DNA of 64,000 nucleotides, taken from an uncultured Rhodospirillales bacterium. GTDB lineage: Bacteria > Pseudomonadota > Alphaproteobacteria > Acetobacterales > Acetobacteraceae. The position numbers were made by a program, and so were the translations under genes. This document shows positions 1 through 9,269 of this stretch, piece by piece. The DNA is taken from assembly GCA_903835235.1 (NCBI GenBank), contig CAILMF010000015.1:248001-312000 (forward strand), in the 5' to 3' direction. The notes under the pieces are model-generated. The model saw only the letters and a list, made by a program, of their open reading frames with translations. It was not told the origin of the DNA and ran no database searches. How positions within the stretch are numbered: the stretch's first letter is position 1; the number at the start of each line of letters is the position of its first letter.

Positions 1-1260
1 GCGCCTGGTCCGCATAGCGTCAGCGTCAACTTCCTGAACGACGCCTATGGCGGCACCGCGGCAACCGACCGCAACCTCTACCTTGACAGCGCGAGCTTCC
101 ACGGAGCGACGGTGGCGGGCAGCACCGCCACCATGCTGTCGGCCGGCCCTGCCAGCTTCAGCTTCACCGAACCCACTCCGGTGATATCCGGCTCTATCTC
201 CACCACCCTCGGCAGCGGCGCCAACAGCATCGTGCTGAAGCTTTCCGAGGACGCCTACAATGGCGACGCGCAATACACCGTCGCGGTGGATGGCGTGCAG
301 ATCGGCGGGGTGCAGTCGGTGCATGCAAGCCACGCCGCCGGGCAGGACGATACGCTGACACTGCACGGCACCTGGGGCCCCGGCCAGCACTTCGTCAACG
401 TCACCTTCCTGAACGACGCCTTTGGCGGCAGTGCGACCGCGGACCGCAACATGTACCTGGATGGCGCCACCTTCGACGGCGTGGCGGTGCCGGGTTCGGT
501 CAAGCCGCTGCTCTCTGCGGGCACGGCCGGCTTCAGCTTCGGCCAGCCGGTCAATACGCCGGCGCCCGGCGGGCTGGTGCCGGTGCAGGCGGGCTACACG
601 CTGGTGATGCAGGACGACTTCAGCCATGGCTACGACCATAGCCATTGGGGTGATCCCTTCCCGCTGCCCTGGGCGAATGGCCCCTCGTCCAACGGCGCCT
701 ATATCTGGGATTCCACCTCCGTCGGCGTTCGCAGCAACGAGATGCAGGTCACTATGACCCAGGAGGCGGATGGTTGGCACACCACCGGCTTCAACAGCTT
801 CCGCGCCGGTGTCGGCATCCACTTCGGCACGGTCGACTTCGACGCCAAGGTGGAGGCGGCGAAGGGCACCGCCGCGGCCTTCCTGATGTGGCCGATGACC
901 GACACCTGGCCGCCCGAGATCGACATGCTGGAGACGCCGAACAACCAGGCCATGCACACACTGCATTACGGCAGCGGCAGCGCCGATGCGGTGATCCAGT
1001 TCGGCGGGCCGGACCCGTCGCAGTGGCACCACTACCAGCTGACCTGGCTGCCGAATATCGTGGAGGTGAGGGCCGACGGCGTGGTCACCGCCAGTTGGAA
1101 CTATGGCATTCCCGATGTCGCCATGGGCTTCGGCGCCCTGGGGGTGGTCGGCGGTCCGGGCGATGGCTGGATGGGTGGTGCGCCGGACGCTTCCACGCCG
1201 CCCCTGGTGACCGTTCACCTCGACAATGTGGTGATGGCGCAGTGGAACGGCATCGCTTGA
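1..1260 (+). CDS. Secreted CBM60-type / glycoside hydrolase family 16 protein, 5' truncated by window edge
   Basis: The frame is open from base 1, so the true start lies outside the window; 419 codons are visible. The N-terminal part holds one partial and one complete copy of a Ca-dependent xylan-binding type module (CBM60-like): the first copy ends around FLNDAYGGTAATDRNLYLD and the second repeats it as FLNDAFGGSATADRNMYLD. The C-terminal ~230 residues, from about base 610, look like a GH16 beta-jelly-roll. The signature EIDMLE at 916-933 fits the family motif ExDxxE, with the two Glu as nucleophile and acid/base. Expected role is extracellular hydrolysis of a beta-glucan-like polysaccharide, with the repeats giving carbohydrate binding. 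Substrate cannot be read from sequence. No signal peptide is visible because the 5' end is missing. Confidence 0.8.
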   Translation, partial: APGPHSVSVNFLNDAYGGTAATDRNLYLDSASFHGATVAGSTATMLSAGPASFSFTEPTPVISGSISTTLGSGANSIVLKLSEDAYNGDAQYTVAVDGVQIGGVQSVHASHAAGQDDTLTLHGTWGPGQHFVNVTFLNDAFGGSATADRNMYLDGATFDGVAVPGSVKPLLSAGTAGFSFGQPVNTPAPGGLVPVQAGYTLVMQDDFSHGYDHSHWGDPFPLPWANGPSSNGAYIWDSTSVGVRSNEMQVTMTQEADGWHTTGFNSFRAGVGIHFGTVDFDAKVEAAKGTAAAFLMWPMTDTWPPEIDMLETPNNQAMHTLHYGSGSADAVIQFGGPDPSQWHHYQLTWLPNIVEVRADGVVTASWNYGIPDVAMGFGALGVVGGPGDGWMGGAPDASTPPLVTVHLDNVVMAQWNGIA

Positions 1261-1696
1261 GCTAGCGTCGGGGCGGTTGCCAGGATGTTCGCAATTGTGG
1301 TTGCGAAAGACCTAAGGTTCCGTCTATGTTCTCGCCCAAGAGACGTCGAGGACGACCCCAATGGATCTTGGTTCCGCCCCTCCGCTGCAGTTCAGCCGCT
1401 GCCCGCCGGCCTTCCGGCAGTTGCGCCCGACCTTGGTTTCCCCGCTGCTGCGGCCCAGCCGGCGGGCCGTGGCGCCGTTGCGCCTGACCATACCGCCGCT
1501 GCCGCCGAAGCCGGTTCGGCCCACGCTGGGGCTGCGGTTTCGGGCGGTGCTGCTCGCGGCCACCGGCTTCGGTCCGCCTGATCGCGGGGCGCAACAGCTC
1601 TAGCCGCCGCGTTGCCAGCGCACCGGTATATCGCCACACTCCCGCCCCCCAAGCCAGGGACCAACCCCGGCAAAGAGACACCGAGGAGCACGGCGC
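1261..1696. other. 436-bp intergenic stretch without a convincing gene
   Basis: Apart from the short hairpin at 1288-1307 I see no gene. The open frames here, including an 80-codon one at 1361-1603, are compositionally dull (Pro/Arg/Leu rich) and lack recognisable domains. The region must hold the promoter of the aldehyde dehydrogenase at 1697, but no good -35/-10 pair stands out. Confidence 0.5.
1288..1307. repeat. Perfect 7-bp inverted repeat downstream of the GH16 gene
   Basis: TTCGCAA and TTGCGAA flank a 6-base loop, 27 bases after the GH16 stop. There is no T-run after it, so a role as terminator or mRNA 3' stabiliser is only a possibility. Confidence 0.35.
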
Positions 1697-3133
1697 ATGA
1701 GCTACCCCAACGTATTGCTGCACATCAACGGCGAGTGGCGCGGCGCGCGCTCCGGCAAGACCATCCCGGTGCTGAATCCGGCCACCGAGGAAGTCATCGG
1801 CACCGTCGCCCACGCCGAGACCGCTGACCTGGATGAGGCGCTGGCGGCCGCCGATGCCGGCTTCAAGGCGTGGAAGAAGGTCTCCGCCTTCGACCGCTAC
1901 AAGGTCATGCGCAAGGCCGCCGACCTTGTCCGCGCCCGCGCCGACATGATCGCGCCGCTGATGACGCAGGAACAGGGCAAGCCTGTCGGCGAAGCGAAGA
2001 TGGAGACGCTGGCCGCGGCCGACATCATCGACTGGTTCGCCGAGGAAGCCCGCCGCGCCTATGGCCGCGTGATCCCGGCCCGCGCGGAGGGCGTCTACCA
2101 GCTGGTGATCAAGGAGCCGATCGGCCCCGTCGCCGCCTTCACGCCCTGGAACTTCCCGATCAACCAGGTGGTCCGCAAGCTCAGCGGCGCCGTGGCGACC
2201 GGCTGCTCCATCATCGTCAAGGCGCCCGAGGAAACGCCGGCCAGCCCGGCCGAGCTGATCCGCTGCTTCCTGGATGCCGGCGTGCCCGCCAATGTCATCA
2301 GCCTGGTCTACGGCGTGCCGGCCGAGATCAGCGAATACCTCATCGCGCATCCGGTGATCCGCAAGGTCACCTTCACCGGCAGCACGCCGGTCGGCAAGCT
2401 GCTGGCGGGCCTGGCCGGCAAGCACATGAAGCGAGTGACGATGGAACTCGGCGGCCACGCCCCGGCCATCGTATTCGACGACGCCGACATCAACATGGCG
2501 GCGAAGACCCTGGCCGCGGCCAAGTTCCGCAACGCCGGCCAGGTCTGCGTCTCCCCCACGCGCTTCCTGGTGCAGGAGTCGAAGTACGAGCAGTTCGTCG
2601 AGACCTTCGTCGCCGCCGCCAAGACCGTGAAGGTCGGCAATGGCATGGAAGCCGGCACCACCATGGGCCCGCTGGCGCATGATCGCCGGATTCCCTGGGT
2701 GGAAGGGCTGATGGCCGATGCCCGCCAGCGCGGCGCCAAGGTGCATACCGGCGGCGAGCGGATCGGCAACAAGGGCTACTTCTACGAGCCGACGGTGCTG
2801 ACCGGTGTGGGCAAGGATGCCCGCATGATGAACGAGGAGCCGTTCGGCCCGGTGGCCATGATCTCTCCGTTCACCGACCTGTCGGACGTGCTGGAGGAGG
2901 CCAACCGGCTGCCCTACGGCCTGGCCAGCTATGCCTTCACCAAGTCGGCCAAGACCGCCAATGCCCTGGGCAATGGCATCGAGAGCGGCATGGTCACCAT
3001 CAACCACCTCGGGCTCGCCCTGCCGGAAGTGCCGTTCGGCGGCATGAAGGACAGCGGCTATGGCAGCGAGGGTGGTTCGGAGGCGATCGAGGCCTACCTG
3101 AACACCAAGTTCGTTACCCAGGCCGGGATCTGA
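1697..3133 (+). CDS. NAD(P)-dependent succinate-semialdehyde dehydrogenase-like aldehyde dehydrogenase
   Basis: A 478-residue aldehyde dehydrogenase superfamily protein, the normal length for the GabD group. The catalytic Cys is in GQVC (codons around 2540), the general base Glu is in MELGGHAP, and FTPWNFP and [11 protein letters not shown] are the cofactor-binding segments. It oxidises an aldehyde, most likely succinate semialdehyde, to the acid with NAD(P). That substrate is inferred from overall resemblance to GabD; other short-chain semialdehydes are possible. The ATG follows a GAGGAG Shine-Dalgarno. The next gene begins about 20 bases after the stop, so the two may be co-transcribed. Confidence 0.85.
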   Translation: MSYPNVLLHINGEWRGARSGKTIPVLNPATEEVIGTVAHAETADLDEALAAADAGFKAWKKVSAFDRYKVMRKAADLVRARADMIAPLMTQEQGKPVGEAKMETLAAADIIDWFAEEARRAYGRVIPARAEGVYQLVIKEPIGPVAAFTPWNFPINQVVRKLSGAVATGCSIIVKAPEETPASPAELIRCFLDAGVPANVISLVYGVPAEISEYLIAHPVIRKVTFTGSTPVGKLLAGLAGKHMKRVTMELGGHAPAIVFDDADINMAAKTLAAAKFRNAGQVCVSPTRFLVQESKYEQFVETFVAAAKTVKVGNGMEAGTTMGPLAHDRRIPWVEGLMADARQRGAKVHTGGERIGNKGYFYEPTVLTGVGKDARMMNEEPFGPVAMISPFTDLSDVLEEANRLPYGLASYAFTKSAKTANALGNGIESGMVTINHLGLALPEVPFGGMKDSGYGSEGGSEAIEAYLNTKFVTQAGI

Positions 3134-3155
3134 GGCCATGGCGGAGGGCAGGGGG

Positions 3156-3818
3156 ATGCTGCGGCGTCGCCTTGCCCTCGCCTGTTTGCTGTTGCCGGCA
3201 CTGCCGGCCGGTGCGCAGCAGCAGCGTTTCGTGCCGCAGCCACTGGCGGAGTCGCCGGCGCTGCTGGGGCGGTTGCGGCAGGGCGGCCTGGTGCTGTTCT
3301 TCCGCCATGCCGATACCAGCGGCGAGCCCTGCGACCGAAGTTTTCGCCTGGGCGACCGGGACGGGCAGCGCAACCTGAGCCAGGTCGGCCGGCAGCAGGC
3401 ACGGCGCATTGGCGCGGCGCTGGCGGAGGCCAAGATTCCCATCGCCGATCCCATCCTGGCCGGGCCGGTCTTTCGCGCCCGCGACACCGCCGAGCTCGCC
3501 TTTGGCGCCAGGCGCGTGATGGTGACGGAAGCCCTGCTCGCGGATGACTACAGCGCCGGGCGGTTGGACCAGCTGGTGCTGGAGCATCGCCGCCTGTTCA
3601 GCGCCGCGCCGCCGCCCGGCGCCAACCGCGTGCTGGTCGGCCACCGTACCCCGGCGATCATGGCGGTTGGCGAGGCCATCGCCGGCCAGGCCTTTCCGGA
3701 GGGGGCGGCGCTGGTGATCGAGCCGCGCGGCAGCGGCCCCGATGCCTGGGATTACCAGGTGCTGGGCATCGTCATGCCGGCTCCGATTCCCGGCGGCGGC
3801 TTCCATCGCTGCCAATAG
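3156..3818 (+). CDS. Exported histidine phosphatase family protein
   Basis: The protein has a typical Sec signal peptide (MLRRRLALACLLLPALPAGA, cleavage after AGA). The phosphatase core begins with LFFRHADTSG, a variant of the RHG motif in which the phospho-accepting His is kept and the Gly is Ala. The second His lies in VLVGHRTPAI near residue 165. It probably acts in the periplasm on a phosphomonoester; the substrate is unknown. An in-frame ATG exists at 3138, but the one at 3156 has GGAGGG seven bases upstream and gives a clean signal peptide, so it is preferred. Length (220 aa) is normal for this family. Confidence 0.75.
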   Translation: MLRRRLALACLLLPALPAGAQQQRFVPQPLAESPALLGRLRQGGLVLFFRHADTSGEPCDRSFRLGDRDGQRNLSQVGRQQARRIGAALAEAKIPIADPILAGPVFRARDTAELAFGARRVMVTEALLADDYSAGRLDQLVLEHRRLFSAAPPPGANRVLVGHRTPAIMAVGEAIAGQAFPEGAALVIEPRGSGPDAWDYQVLGIVMPAPIPGGGFHRCQ

Positions 3819-3882
3819 CTGGCGGGGGATTGCCGCGGCGGCCCGCGGGGGGTCTACTCAGGCCGACCAGGGGGAGGCCAGG

Positions 3883-5637
3883 ATGAGCGACGTCACAACC
3901 GAAGTTTCCGCCGACAATGTGCGCAAGCACATCGAGCACATCACCACGCAGATTCCCTCCCGCCTCGCTGGCAGCGTAAACGCCAAGCGGATGGCGGAAT
4001 ACAGCCGCGACGCTCTGCTCGCCGAGGGCATCCCGGCGCAGTGCATCGAGATGCCGGGACTGGTCAGCTTCCCCGACAAGGGCGAGTTGCTGGTGCAGTG
4101 GCCGCGCGAGGTGGCGATTGAGGCCAATACGCTCGGCCATTCCGTGCCAACCCTGGCGGATGGTATCAGCGCCGAGGTCATCGACGTCCATTCCGGCGAT
4201 TTCAAGGACTACGAAGGCCAGGACGCGCAGGGCAAGATCACGCTGAGCGAGCTCAGCTACCACCCCGCGCGGCATGAGAAGCAGCGCATTGCCGGCCTGA
4301 TGGGCAGCGTCGGCTGCATCATGATGAACTGGGGCCACGACACCAACACGGCGGTGCCCTTCGGCAGCGTCAAGCCGGCCTGGGGCAACCCGACGCCGGA
4401 GCAGTTCAAGACCGAGATGCCGACGCTGCCCTGCGTCGGCATCGCCCGCACCGCCGGGTTGCAGCTGCGGGAAATGATCAAGGCCGGCCCGGTGCGCGTG
4501 CGGATGCGCGCCAATGTGGAGAATGGCTGGAAGCCGGTGCAGATCACCGTCGGCGAGGTCAAGGCGCCGAACAGCGATGACTTCGTTGTGGTCGGTGGGC
4601 ACCAGGATTCCTGGCCCGGCCCGCAGGCCACCGACAACGCCGCCGGCAATGCCTGCATCATGGAACTCGCGCGCGTCTTCAACCAGCACAAGGACAAGCT
4701 GAAGCGCGGCCTGGTGTTGGGCTTCTGGACCGCACACGAGACCGGCACGATGATCGGCTCCTCGGCCTATGTGGACCGCAACTGGGACCGGCTGCGCGAA
4801 CACGCCGTGGCCTACCTGCAAATCGACCAGCCAGGCTGCATCGGTTGGACCCGTTGGAGCACCGGCAGCAACGTGGAGCTGAAGCGCTTCCATCAGGAGG
4901 TCGAGGGCAAGGTACTGGGCAACCGCCCGCGCAACTGGCGCCGCGCGGTCAAGACTGGGGACAGCAGCTTCTTTGGCCTGGGCGTGCCCATGCTGGCCGG
5001 CAATGGCGCCTATACCGAGGAAGAGCTGAAGAACACCGCCAATGCGACGCTCGGCTGGTGGCACCACAGCATCGAGAACACGATCGACAAGCTGGACTGG
5101 AAGGAGATGCAGCTCAGCCTGGAGATCTACGCCGGCTGGCTGTGGGAGCTCTGCACCGCGCCGATCCTGCCCTATGAGTTCGTCAGTGTCGCCGACCAGT
5201 TCATCGAGCGTTTGGGTGGCCTGGCGCAGGCCGGCGAGAGCGTCGGCCTTTCCGGCGCCCTGGCCCGGGCCGAGGCGTTCCGCGCCAGCGCGCTGAAGCT
5301 GGATGCCGCCGCCAATGAATGGCGGGCGAAGTACGCTGCCGGCAGCGTGACCGATGATGCGCCGGCCGAGGCCTTCAACGCCGCCTTCAAGAAGCTGTCG
5401 CGCACGCTGGTGCCGTTGGCCAGCACGGCGAAGGGCACCTACAGCCACGACCCCTATGGCTACGGCCCGCAGGGCACGATGATCCCGGCGCTGTACGACC
5501 TGCCGAAGCTGGCCAAGCTGCCGCAGGGCGAGCAGCGCTGGATGCTGGAGGTGCAACTGGTGCGCGAGCGCAACCGGATCGCCGATGCGCTGGGTGACTG
5601 CTCCGCGCTGGTGGAGGCGACGCTGGCCAGGCTCTGA
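3883..5637 (+). CDS. M28 family zinc aminopeptidase/carboxypeptidase-like protein
   Basis: The 584-residue product has the M28 metallopeptidase core with an inserted PA-like domain (roughly residues 100-200). Visible zinc-site elements are GGHQDSWPGPQATDNAAG (His and bridging Asp), AHETGT (catalytic Glu region), LQIDQPG (Asp ligand) and WWHHSIENTID (distal His). It should remove residues from peptides using two zinc ions. No signal peptide is visible, so a cytoplasmic location is likely. The frame extends upstream to 3742, but the ATG at 3883 follows GGGGAGGCC and is the probable start. It lies about 60 bases after the phosphatase gene on the same strand. Confidence 0.8.
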   Translation: MSDVTTEVSADNVRKHIEHITTQIPSRLAGSVNAKRMAEYSRDALLAEGIPAQCIEMPGLVSFPDKGELLVQWPREVAIEANTLGHSVPTLADGISAEVIDVHSGDFKDYEGQDAQGKITLSELSYHPARHEKQRIAGLMGSVGCIMMNWGHDTNTAVPFGSVKPAWGNPTPEQFKTEMPTLPCVGIARTAGLQLREMIKAGPVRVRMRANVENGWKPVQITVGEVKAPNSDDFVVVGGHQDSWPGPQATDNAAGNACIMELARVFNQHKDKLKRGLVLGFWTAHETGTMIGSSAYVDRNWDRLREHAVAYLQIDQPGCIGWTRWSTGSNVELKRFHQEVEGKVLGNRPRNWRRAVKTGDSSFFGLGVPMLAGNGAYTEEELKNTANATLGWWHHSIENTIDKLDWKEMQLSLEIYAGWLWELCTAPILPYEFVSVADQFIERLGGLAQAGESVGLSGALARAEAFRASALKLDAAANEWRAKYAAGSVTDDAPAEAFNAAFKKLSRTLVPLASTAKGTYSHDPYGYGPQGTMIPALYDLPKLAKLPQGEQRWMLEVQLVRERNRIADALGDCSALVEATLARL

Positions 5638-5673
5638 GCCTGGCTGCTGGTGCGGCGTCGGCCGCGCCGGTCT

Positions 5674-6819
5674 TCAGCCTGCGTCCAGCATCTCCAGCAC
5701 CGCCGTGGCGGCGGCTTCGCTCGGCAGGCCCTCGGGCGGCCGCAGCATGCCCATCACCTCGCGGAAGCCGGCGCGCTGCGCTTCGGCTGCCGCGGGGTCG
5801 CGCAGCAGCGGCAGCAGAGCGGCCGCCAACTCGCGCGGGTTGCAGTGTTCCAGCAGCAGTTCCGGCGCAATGGCGCGTTCCGCCAGCAGGTTGACGATGG
5901 AGACGTAGGGCACCTGGATCAGCCGTCGCACCAGGAAGGCCGTCACCGGGTTCAGCTTGTAGCCGACCACATGGGGCACGCCGGCCAGCGCCACTTCCAG
6001 CGAGGAGGTGCCGGACTTGATCAGCCCGGCCGCGGCCGCGGCATAGGCGTCGTGCTTGTCGCCGGCGCCGCTGACCAGAATGGGCTGCACCGGCCAGTCC
6101 CGCGTGCCCGCGCGCACCGTCTCCGCCACCGCACCAGCCAGCGGCACCACCGGGCGAATGCCGGGCACCTCGGCGGCCACCAGGCGCAGCGCCTCGCCGA
6201 ACACGCCCATCAGGCGAGAAATTTCGCCGCGCCGGCTGCCCGGCATCACCAGCACCACCGGTTCGTCCGCGCGCAACCCGTGCGCAGCGCGGAACCGCGC
6301 GGCGTTGCCGGTATCGGCGCCGCCCTCCAGCACCGGGTGGCCGACGAACTTCACCTTCATCCCGTGCTTCTCGAAGAACACCGGCTCGAATGGCAGCAGC
6401 GCCAATACCTCGTCCACGCGCTGCTTCAGCTTTTCCACCCGGCCCGGCCGCCAGGCCCAGAGCTGCGGCGCGACATAGTGCACCACCTTGATCCCATGCG
6501 GCCTGACCCGCGCCGCCAACCGCAGCGTGAAGCCGGGCGCGTCGATCGTCACCAGCACCGCCGGCCGGCGCGCCAGGATGTCGGCCTCGGCCTGCGCCAT
6601 CCGCCGCTTCAGACCGCGCAGCTTGGGCAGCACCTCCAGAAAGCCGAACAGCGCCAGCTCATGCATCGGGAACAGGCTGTGCAGCCCTTGCACCGCCATC
6701 TGCTCGCCGCCGACGCCGGCGAATTGCAGATCGGGCCGGCGCCGCTTCAGCGCCGCCATCAGCCGGCCGCCAAGCAGGTCGCCGGAAGCCTCGCCGGCCA
6801 GCAGGTAAACCAGGGTCAT
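5674..6819 (-). CDS. lpxB: Lipid-A-disaccharide synthase
   Basis: The 381-residue protein is a GT19 family glycosyltransferase that joins UDP-2,3-diacylglucosamine and lipid X to make the lipid A disaccharide at the inner membrane. The N-terminus LAGEASGDLLGGRLM and the internal PGSRRGEISRLM segment are characteristic. Length matches the family (~380). Its ATG (6819-6817) overlaps the stop of the upstream nitrilase-like gene (ATGA), which suggests translational coupling. Unlike the usual fabZ-lpxA-lpxI-lpxB order, the partner genes here are a nitrilase-fold protein and a GPP34 protein. Confidence 0.93.
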   Translation of the reverse strand: MTLVYLLAGEASGDLLGGRLMAALKRRRPDLQFAGVGGEQMAVQGLHSLFPMHELALFGFLEVLPKLRGLKRRMAQAEADILARRPAVLVTIDAPGFTLRLAARVRPHGIKVVHYVAPQLWAWRPGRVEKLKQRVDEVLALLPFEPVFFEKHGMKVKFVGHPVLEGGADTGNAARFRAAHGLRADEPVVLVMPGSRRGEISRLMGVFGEALRLVAAEVPGIRPVVPLAGAVAETVRAGTRDWPVQPILVSGAGDKHDAYAAAAAGLIKSGTSSLEVALAGVPHVVGYKLNPVTAFLVRRLIQVPYVSIVNLLAERAIAPELLLEHCNPRELAAALLPLLRDPAAAEAQRAGFREVMGMLRPPEGLPSEAAATAVLEMLDAG

Positions 6820-7499
6820 GTGAACTCGGCGGGTTGGGGCATCGGGACCGGCGCGCGCGGCCATTGCCGCGCGCCGGCGAGAGCGTGGTCGAGACTGGAC
6901 GCATCCAGCGTGGTCAGCACCCAGCCGCCAATACCACGGGCCAGGATGCCGTCGGTCGGGAAGCCAGGTTCCAGCGGCCCCAATACCAGCGCCTCGCCAC
7001 GGGCTGGCGCCAGCGCAATGAAGCACCGGTTTTCCATGGCCCGGGTGCGTGCGGAAAGTCGCAGGCGTTCGCCGGCATGGCCGGCCTCGGCGCCGGCCGG
7101 GGCAAGCAGCAGCCAGGCGCCGGCTTCCACCTGGGCCCGGGCGTGCTTGGGGAATTCCAGGTCGGCGCCCAGCGAAATGCCGAGCCGCCCCCAGGGGGTG
7201 TCGAACACCGCGGGATCAGCGCCCCAGCGCTCGGCAAGGGGCTGATGCTGTTCCTGCCACGCACTGCGCCCATCCGGCCGAAACAGCTGGGCCGCGGGGC
7301 CTGCCGCCCGTGCGATGCCGCCGCCCAGCAGCCATACGCCGTGCCGCTGCGCCGCTTCGCACAGCGCCACCTCGGGAATGTGCAGGCCCTGTGGCAGGAC
7401 CAGCATGTCGGCCAGCCCGGCGGCCTCGGCCAGCCGGGCGCCCAGCGCCGCGGCGTCGGCTGGGCACTCGGCCAGCAATCCCAGGCGCAGCGGCTTCAT
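6816..7499 (-). CDS. Nitrilase/carbon-nitrogen hydrolase-fold protein, apparently catalytically dead
   Basis: The 227 residues follow the nitrilase superfamily pattern (LVLPQG, then WGRLGISLGADLEFPKHAR, then RTRAMENRCFIALA). All three catalytic positions seem replaced: the Glu of FPE is Gln37, the Lys before the second strand falls in WQEQHQPLAE with no Lys, and the nucleophilic Cys of the G-x-x-x-C-x-D motif is Gly111. I infer a non-enzymatic or altered role. The gene is shorter than active members (260-300). It overlaps the upstream GPP34 gene and the downstream lpxB by ATGA on both sides, so the three are almost certainly one transcript. The alignment was made by eye. Confidence 0.65.
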   Translation of the reverse strand: MKPLRLGLLAECPADAAALGARLAEAAGLADMLVLPQGLHIPEVALCEAAQRHGVWLLGGGIARAAGPAAQLFRPDGRSAWQEQHQPLAERWGADPAVFDTPWGRLGISLGADLEFPKHARAQVEAGAWLLLAPAGAEAGHAGERLRLSARTRAMENRCFIALAPARGEALVLGPLEPGFPTDGILARGIGGWVLTTLDASSLDHALAGARQWPRAPVPMPQPAEFT

Positions 7500-8146
7500 G
7501 CCGGGAAGGAGTAGCGCGCCACCTGGCCCAGCACGTTCCGCACCGCGGCGGCCAGGGCGCGGTTGATCTCCTCGAAATCCGCGACCTGGTCGATGCGTGG
7601 TTGCGCCCGCTCCAGCTCGTCGTCGGAGAGGATGACCGTGAACAGGTTCGCCGCCCGCGCCAGGCCGATCAGCAGCACGTCGCGCGTCTCCGGGATATCG
7701 TCGTTGAACAGCACGCCGAGCAGCCGCGCCTTCACCTCGCGCTCCTCCTTCCCGCTGACCTGCGGGTAGCGCCGCTCGGAAAACACCCAAAGGAAGCGGC
7801 TGTCCTCCTGCCGCAGCACGCCGGCTTCGACCAGCCGCGCGAACAGCTTGTCGCGCATCTCGGCCGCGTCCATTGCCAGCGTTTCGATCCAGCCGCGGGT
7901 ATCCTGCTGTTCCAGCATGCCGCCGAGCCGTGCCAGCACGCCGTCCAGCAGCGCGTCGCCGGTCGGCCCCGGGTTGGTCACGTAGAGGCGCTGCGAATCG
8001 CTGTCGATCCGCCCGGCCAGGGCGAGTTCCGACAGGGCGGCGGCGGCCAGGGCGTAGTCCCCGGCTGGCATGGCACGGTCCAGCAGCCGGCCGGAGGCGT
8101 CGTCCATCATCAGCAGCAACAGCTCTTCCGGCATGGTCAGCGGCAT
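7496..8146 (-). CDS. GPP34 (GOLPH3/Vps74-like) family protein
   Basis: The 216-residue, mostly alpha-helical protein matches the GPP34 pattern: LLLLMMDDASG at the N-terminus, ALSELALAGRID, a GDALLDGVLARL segment, LFARLVEAGVL and late LIGLARAANLF. Eukaryotic GOLPH3 binds phosphatidylinositol-4-phosphate and retains glycosyltransferases in the Golgi; the function of bacterial homologues is unclear. The start ATG has AGGAG 11 bases upstream. A second ATG 12 bases downstream is possible. It is the first gene of the operon ending in lpxB, which hints at an envelope or lipid A role. Confidence 0.75.
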   Translation of the reverse strand: MPLTMPEELLLLMMDDASGRLLDRAMPAGDYALAAAALSELALAGRIDSDSQRLYVTNPGPTGDALLDGVLARLGGMLEQQDTRGWIETLAMDAAEMRDKLFARLVEAGVLRQEDSRFLWVFSERRYPQVSGKEEREVKARLLGVLFNDDIPETRDVLLIGLARAANLFTVILSDDELERAQPRIDQVADFEEINRALAAAVRNVLGQVARYSFPA

Positions 8147-8201
8147 GGTGGGTGCGGCTCCTGCTTCGCGCCCGGAACATCGCTGGCCGGTGGGCGGGGT
8201 G

Positions 8202-9269
8202 TCAAACCCGGGCTTCGCCGGCGCTGATGCGGGCTTCCTCGGCGGCGGCCTGGACGAAGGCGCGCAGCCCGTTCTCCACGGTCGCCCGGTCCAGGTCGCG
8301 CAGGATGAACACCAGGCGGGACTGCCGGCTGTCGCCCTCCGGCCAGGCCGCCAGCTTTACGGGGGGGTGGAACAGGTGCTGCACGGCGTGGATCGCCACC
8401 GGCTGGGCCTCACCCTGCAGGTTGAGGATCGCCTTCATCCGCAGCAGGTTCTCGCCCTTGGTCATGGCCAGCACCTCCAGCCAGGTGGCCAGGCCGTCCC
8501 AGGGCAGCGGTTCGTCGAAGGTCAGGCAGAAGCTGTGGATGCGGGCGTCGTGCCGGTTGGGGTCGTGCGCGTGGCCGTGGTGGTCGTGCGAATGCGACTG
8601 GAAGGCCTCATGGTCCAGCCATTTCTGCACCTGCGGGTGCTTCTGCGTGCTGTCGTACAGGCCGCAGTTCAGCAACTGGTCCGGCTCCATCTCGCCATGC
8701 AGGATGTTGACCATCGGTGCGCCCGGGTTCAGCGCGCGCAGCCGCTGCCACAGCGGAAAAATCTGCTCCGGCTTGGCCAGATCGGACTTCGTCACCACGA
8801 TCCGGTCGGCAACCGCCACCTGCTTCACCGCTTCCGGCTGCGCGTCCAGCGTGGCCGGGGCGTTCACCGCGTCCACCAGCGTCACCACGCCGTCCAGCCG
8901 ATAGCTGTACAGCACCAGCGGGTCGCTCATCAGCGTCTGCAATATCGGCGCCGGGTCGGCCAGGCCGGTGGTTTCCACCACCACGCGGCGGATCACCTTG
9001 CCTTCCGAGATGCGCACCGCCAGGTCGTGCAGCGCCCGCACCAGGTCGCCGCGCACGGTGCAGCACAGGCACCCGCTGTTCAGCAGCACGGTGTCGTCGT
9101 CAAGCTTTTCCACCAGCAGGTGGTCCAGGCCCACCTCGCCGAACTCGTTCACCAGCACGGCGGTCTCGGCCAGTTCGGGCCGTTTCAGCAGCTTGTTCAG
9201 CAGCGTGGTCTTGCCGGCGCCGAGGAAGCCGGTGAGCACCGTGACGGGAACGGGGGCGGGGGCGTTCAT
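8202..9269 (-). CDS. COG0523 (CobW/ZNG-type) metal-handling GTPase
   Basis: A 355-residue G3E GTPase. Seen: Walker [14 protein letters not shown] at residues 13-25, the metal motif GCLCC (CxCC), the TKSD guanine motif, and a His-rich linker [13 protein letters not shown] before the C-terminal CobW domain. Such proteins deliver metal, usually zinc, to client enzymes at GTP cost. Two neighbours support a zinc role: the divergent Zur-like regulator, and HisI, a zinc enzyme, directly upstream. Its ATG overlaps the hisI stop (ATGA), so the two are co-translated. HisI is a plausible client, though that is inference. Confidence 0.85.
   Translation of the reverse strand: MNAPAPVPVTVLTGFLGAGKTTLLNKLLKRPELAETAVLVNEFGEVGLDHLLVEKLDDDTVLLNSGCLCCTVRGDLVRALHDLAVRISEGKVIRRVVVETTGLADPAPILQTLMSDPLVLYSYRLDGVVTLVDAVNAPATLDAQPEAVKQVAVADRIVVTKSDLAKPEQIFPLWQRLRALNPGAPMVNILHGEMEPDQLLNCGLYDSTQKHPQVQKWLDHEAFQSHSHDHHGHAHDPNRHDARIHSFCLTFDEPLPWDGLATWLEVLAMTKGENLLRMKAILNLQGEAQPVAIHAVQHLFHPPVKLAAWPEGDSRQSRLVFILRDLDRATVENGLRAFVQAAAEEARISAGEARV

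Noticed and set aside
1361-1603. 80-codon open frame in the gap before the aldehyde dehydrogenase
   Set aside because: No ribosome-binding site and biased Pro/Arg/Leu composition; not separable from chance.
1262-3487. Very long minus-strand open frame (741 codons) opposite the aldehyde dehydrogenase
   Set aside because: It is antisense to a well-supported enzyme and rich in Arg/Gly/Asp; a by-product of high third-position GC.
5650-7245. Plus-strand 531-codon frame opposite lpxB
   Set aside because: Antisense shadow; the minus-strand frame has clear LpxB motifs.
8202-9269. COG0523 GTPase considered as a cobalamin (CobW) enzyme
   Set aside because: No cobalamin genes nearby; Zur-like regulator and HisI point to zinc.
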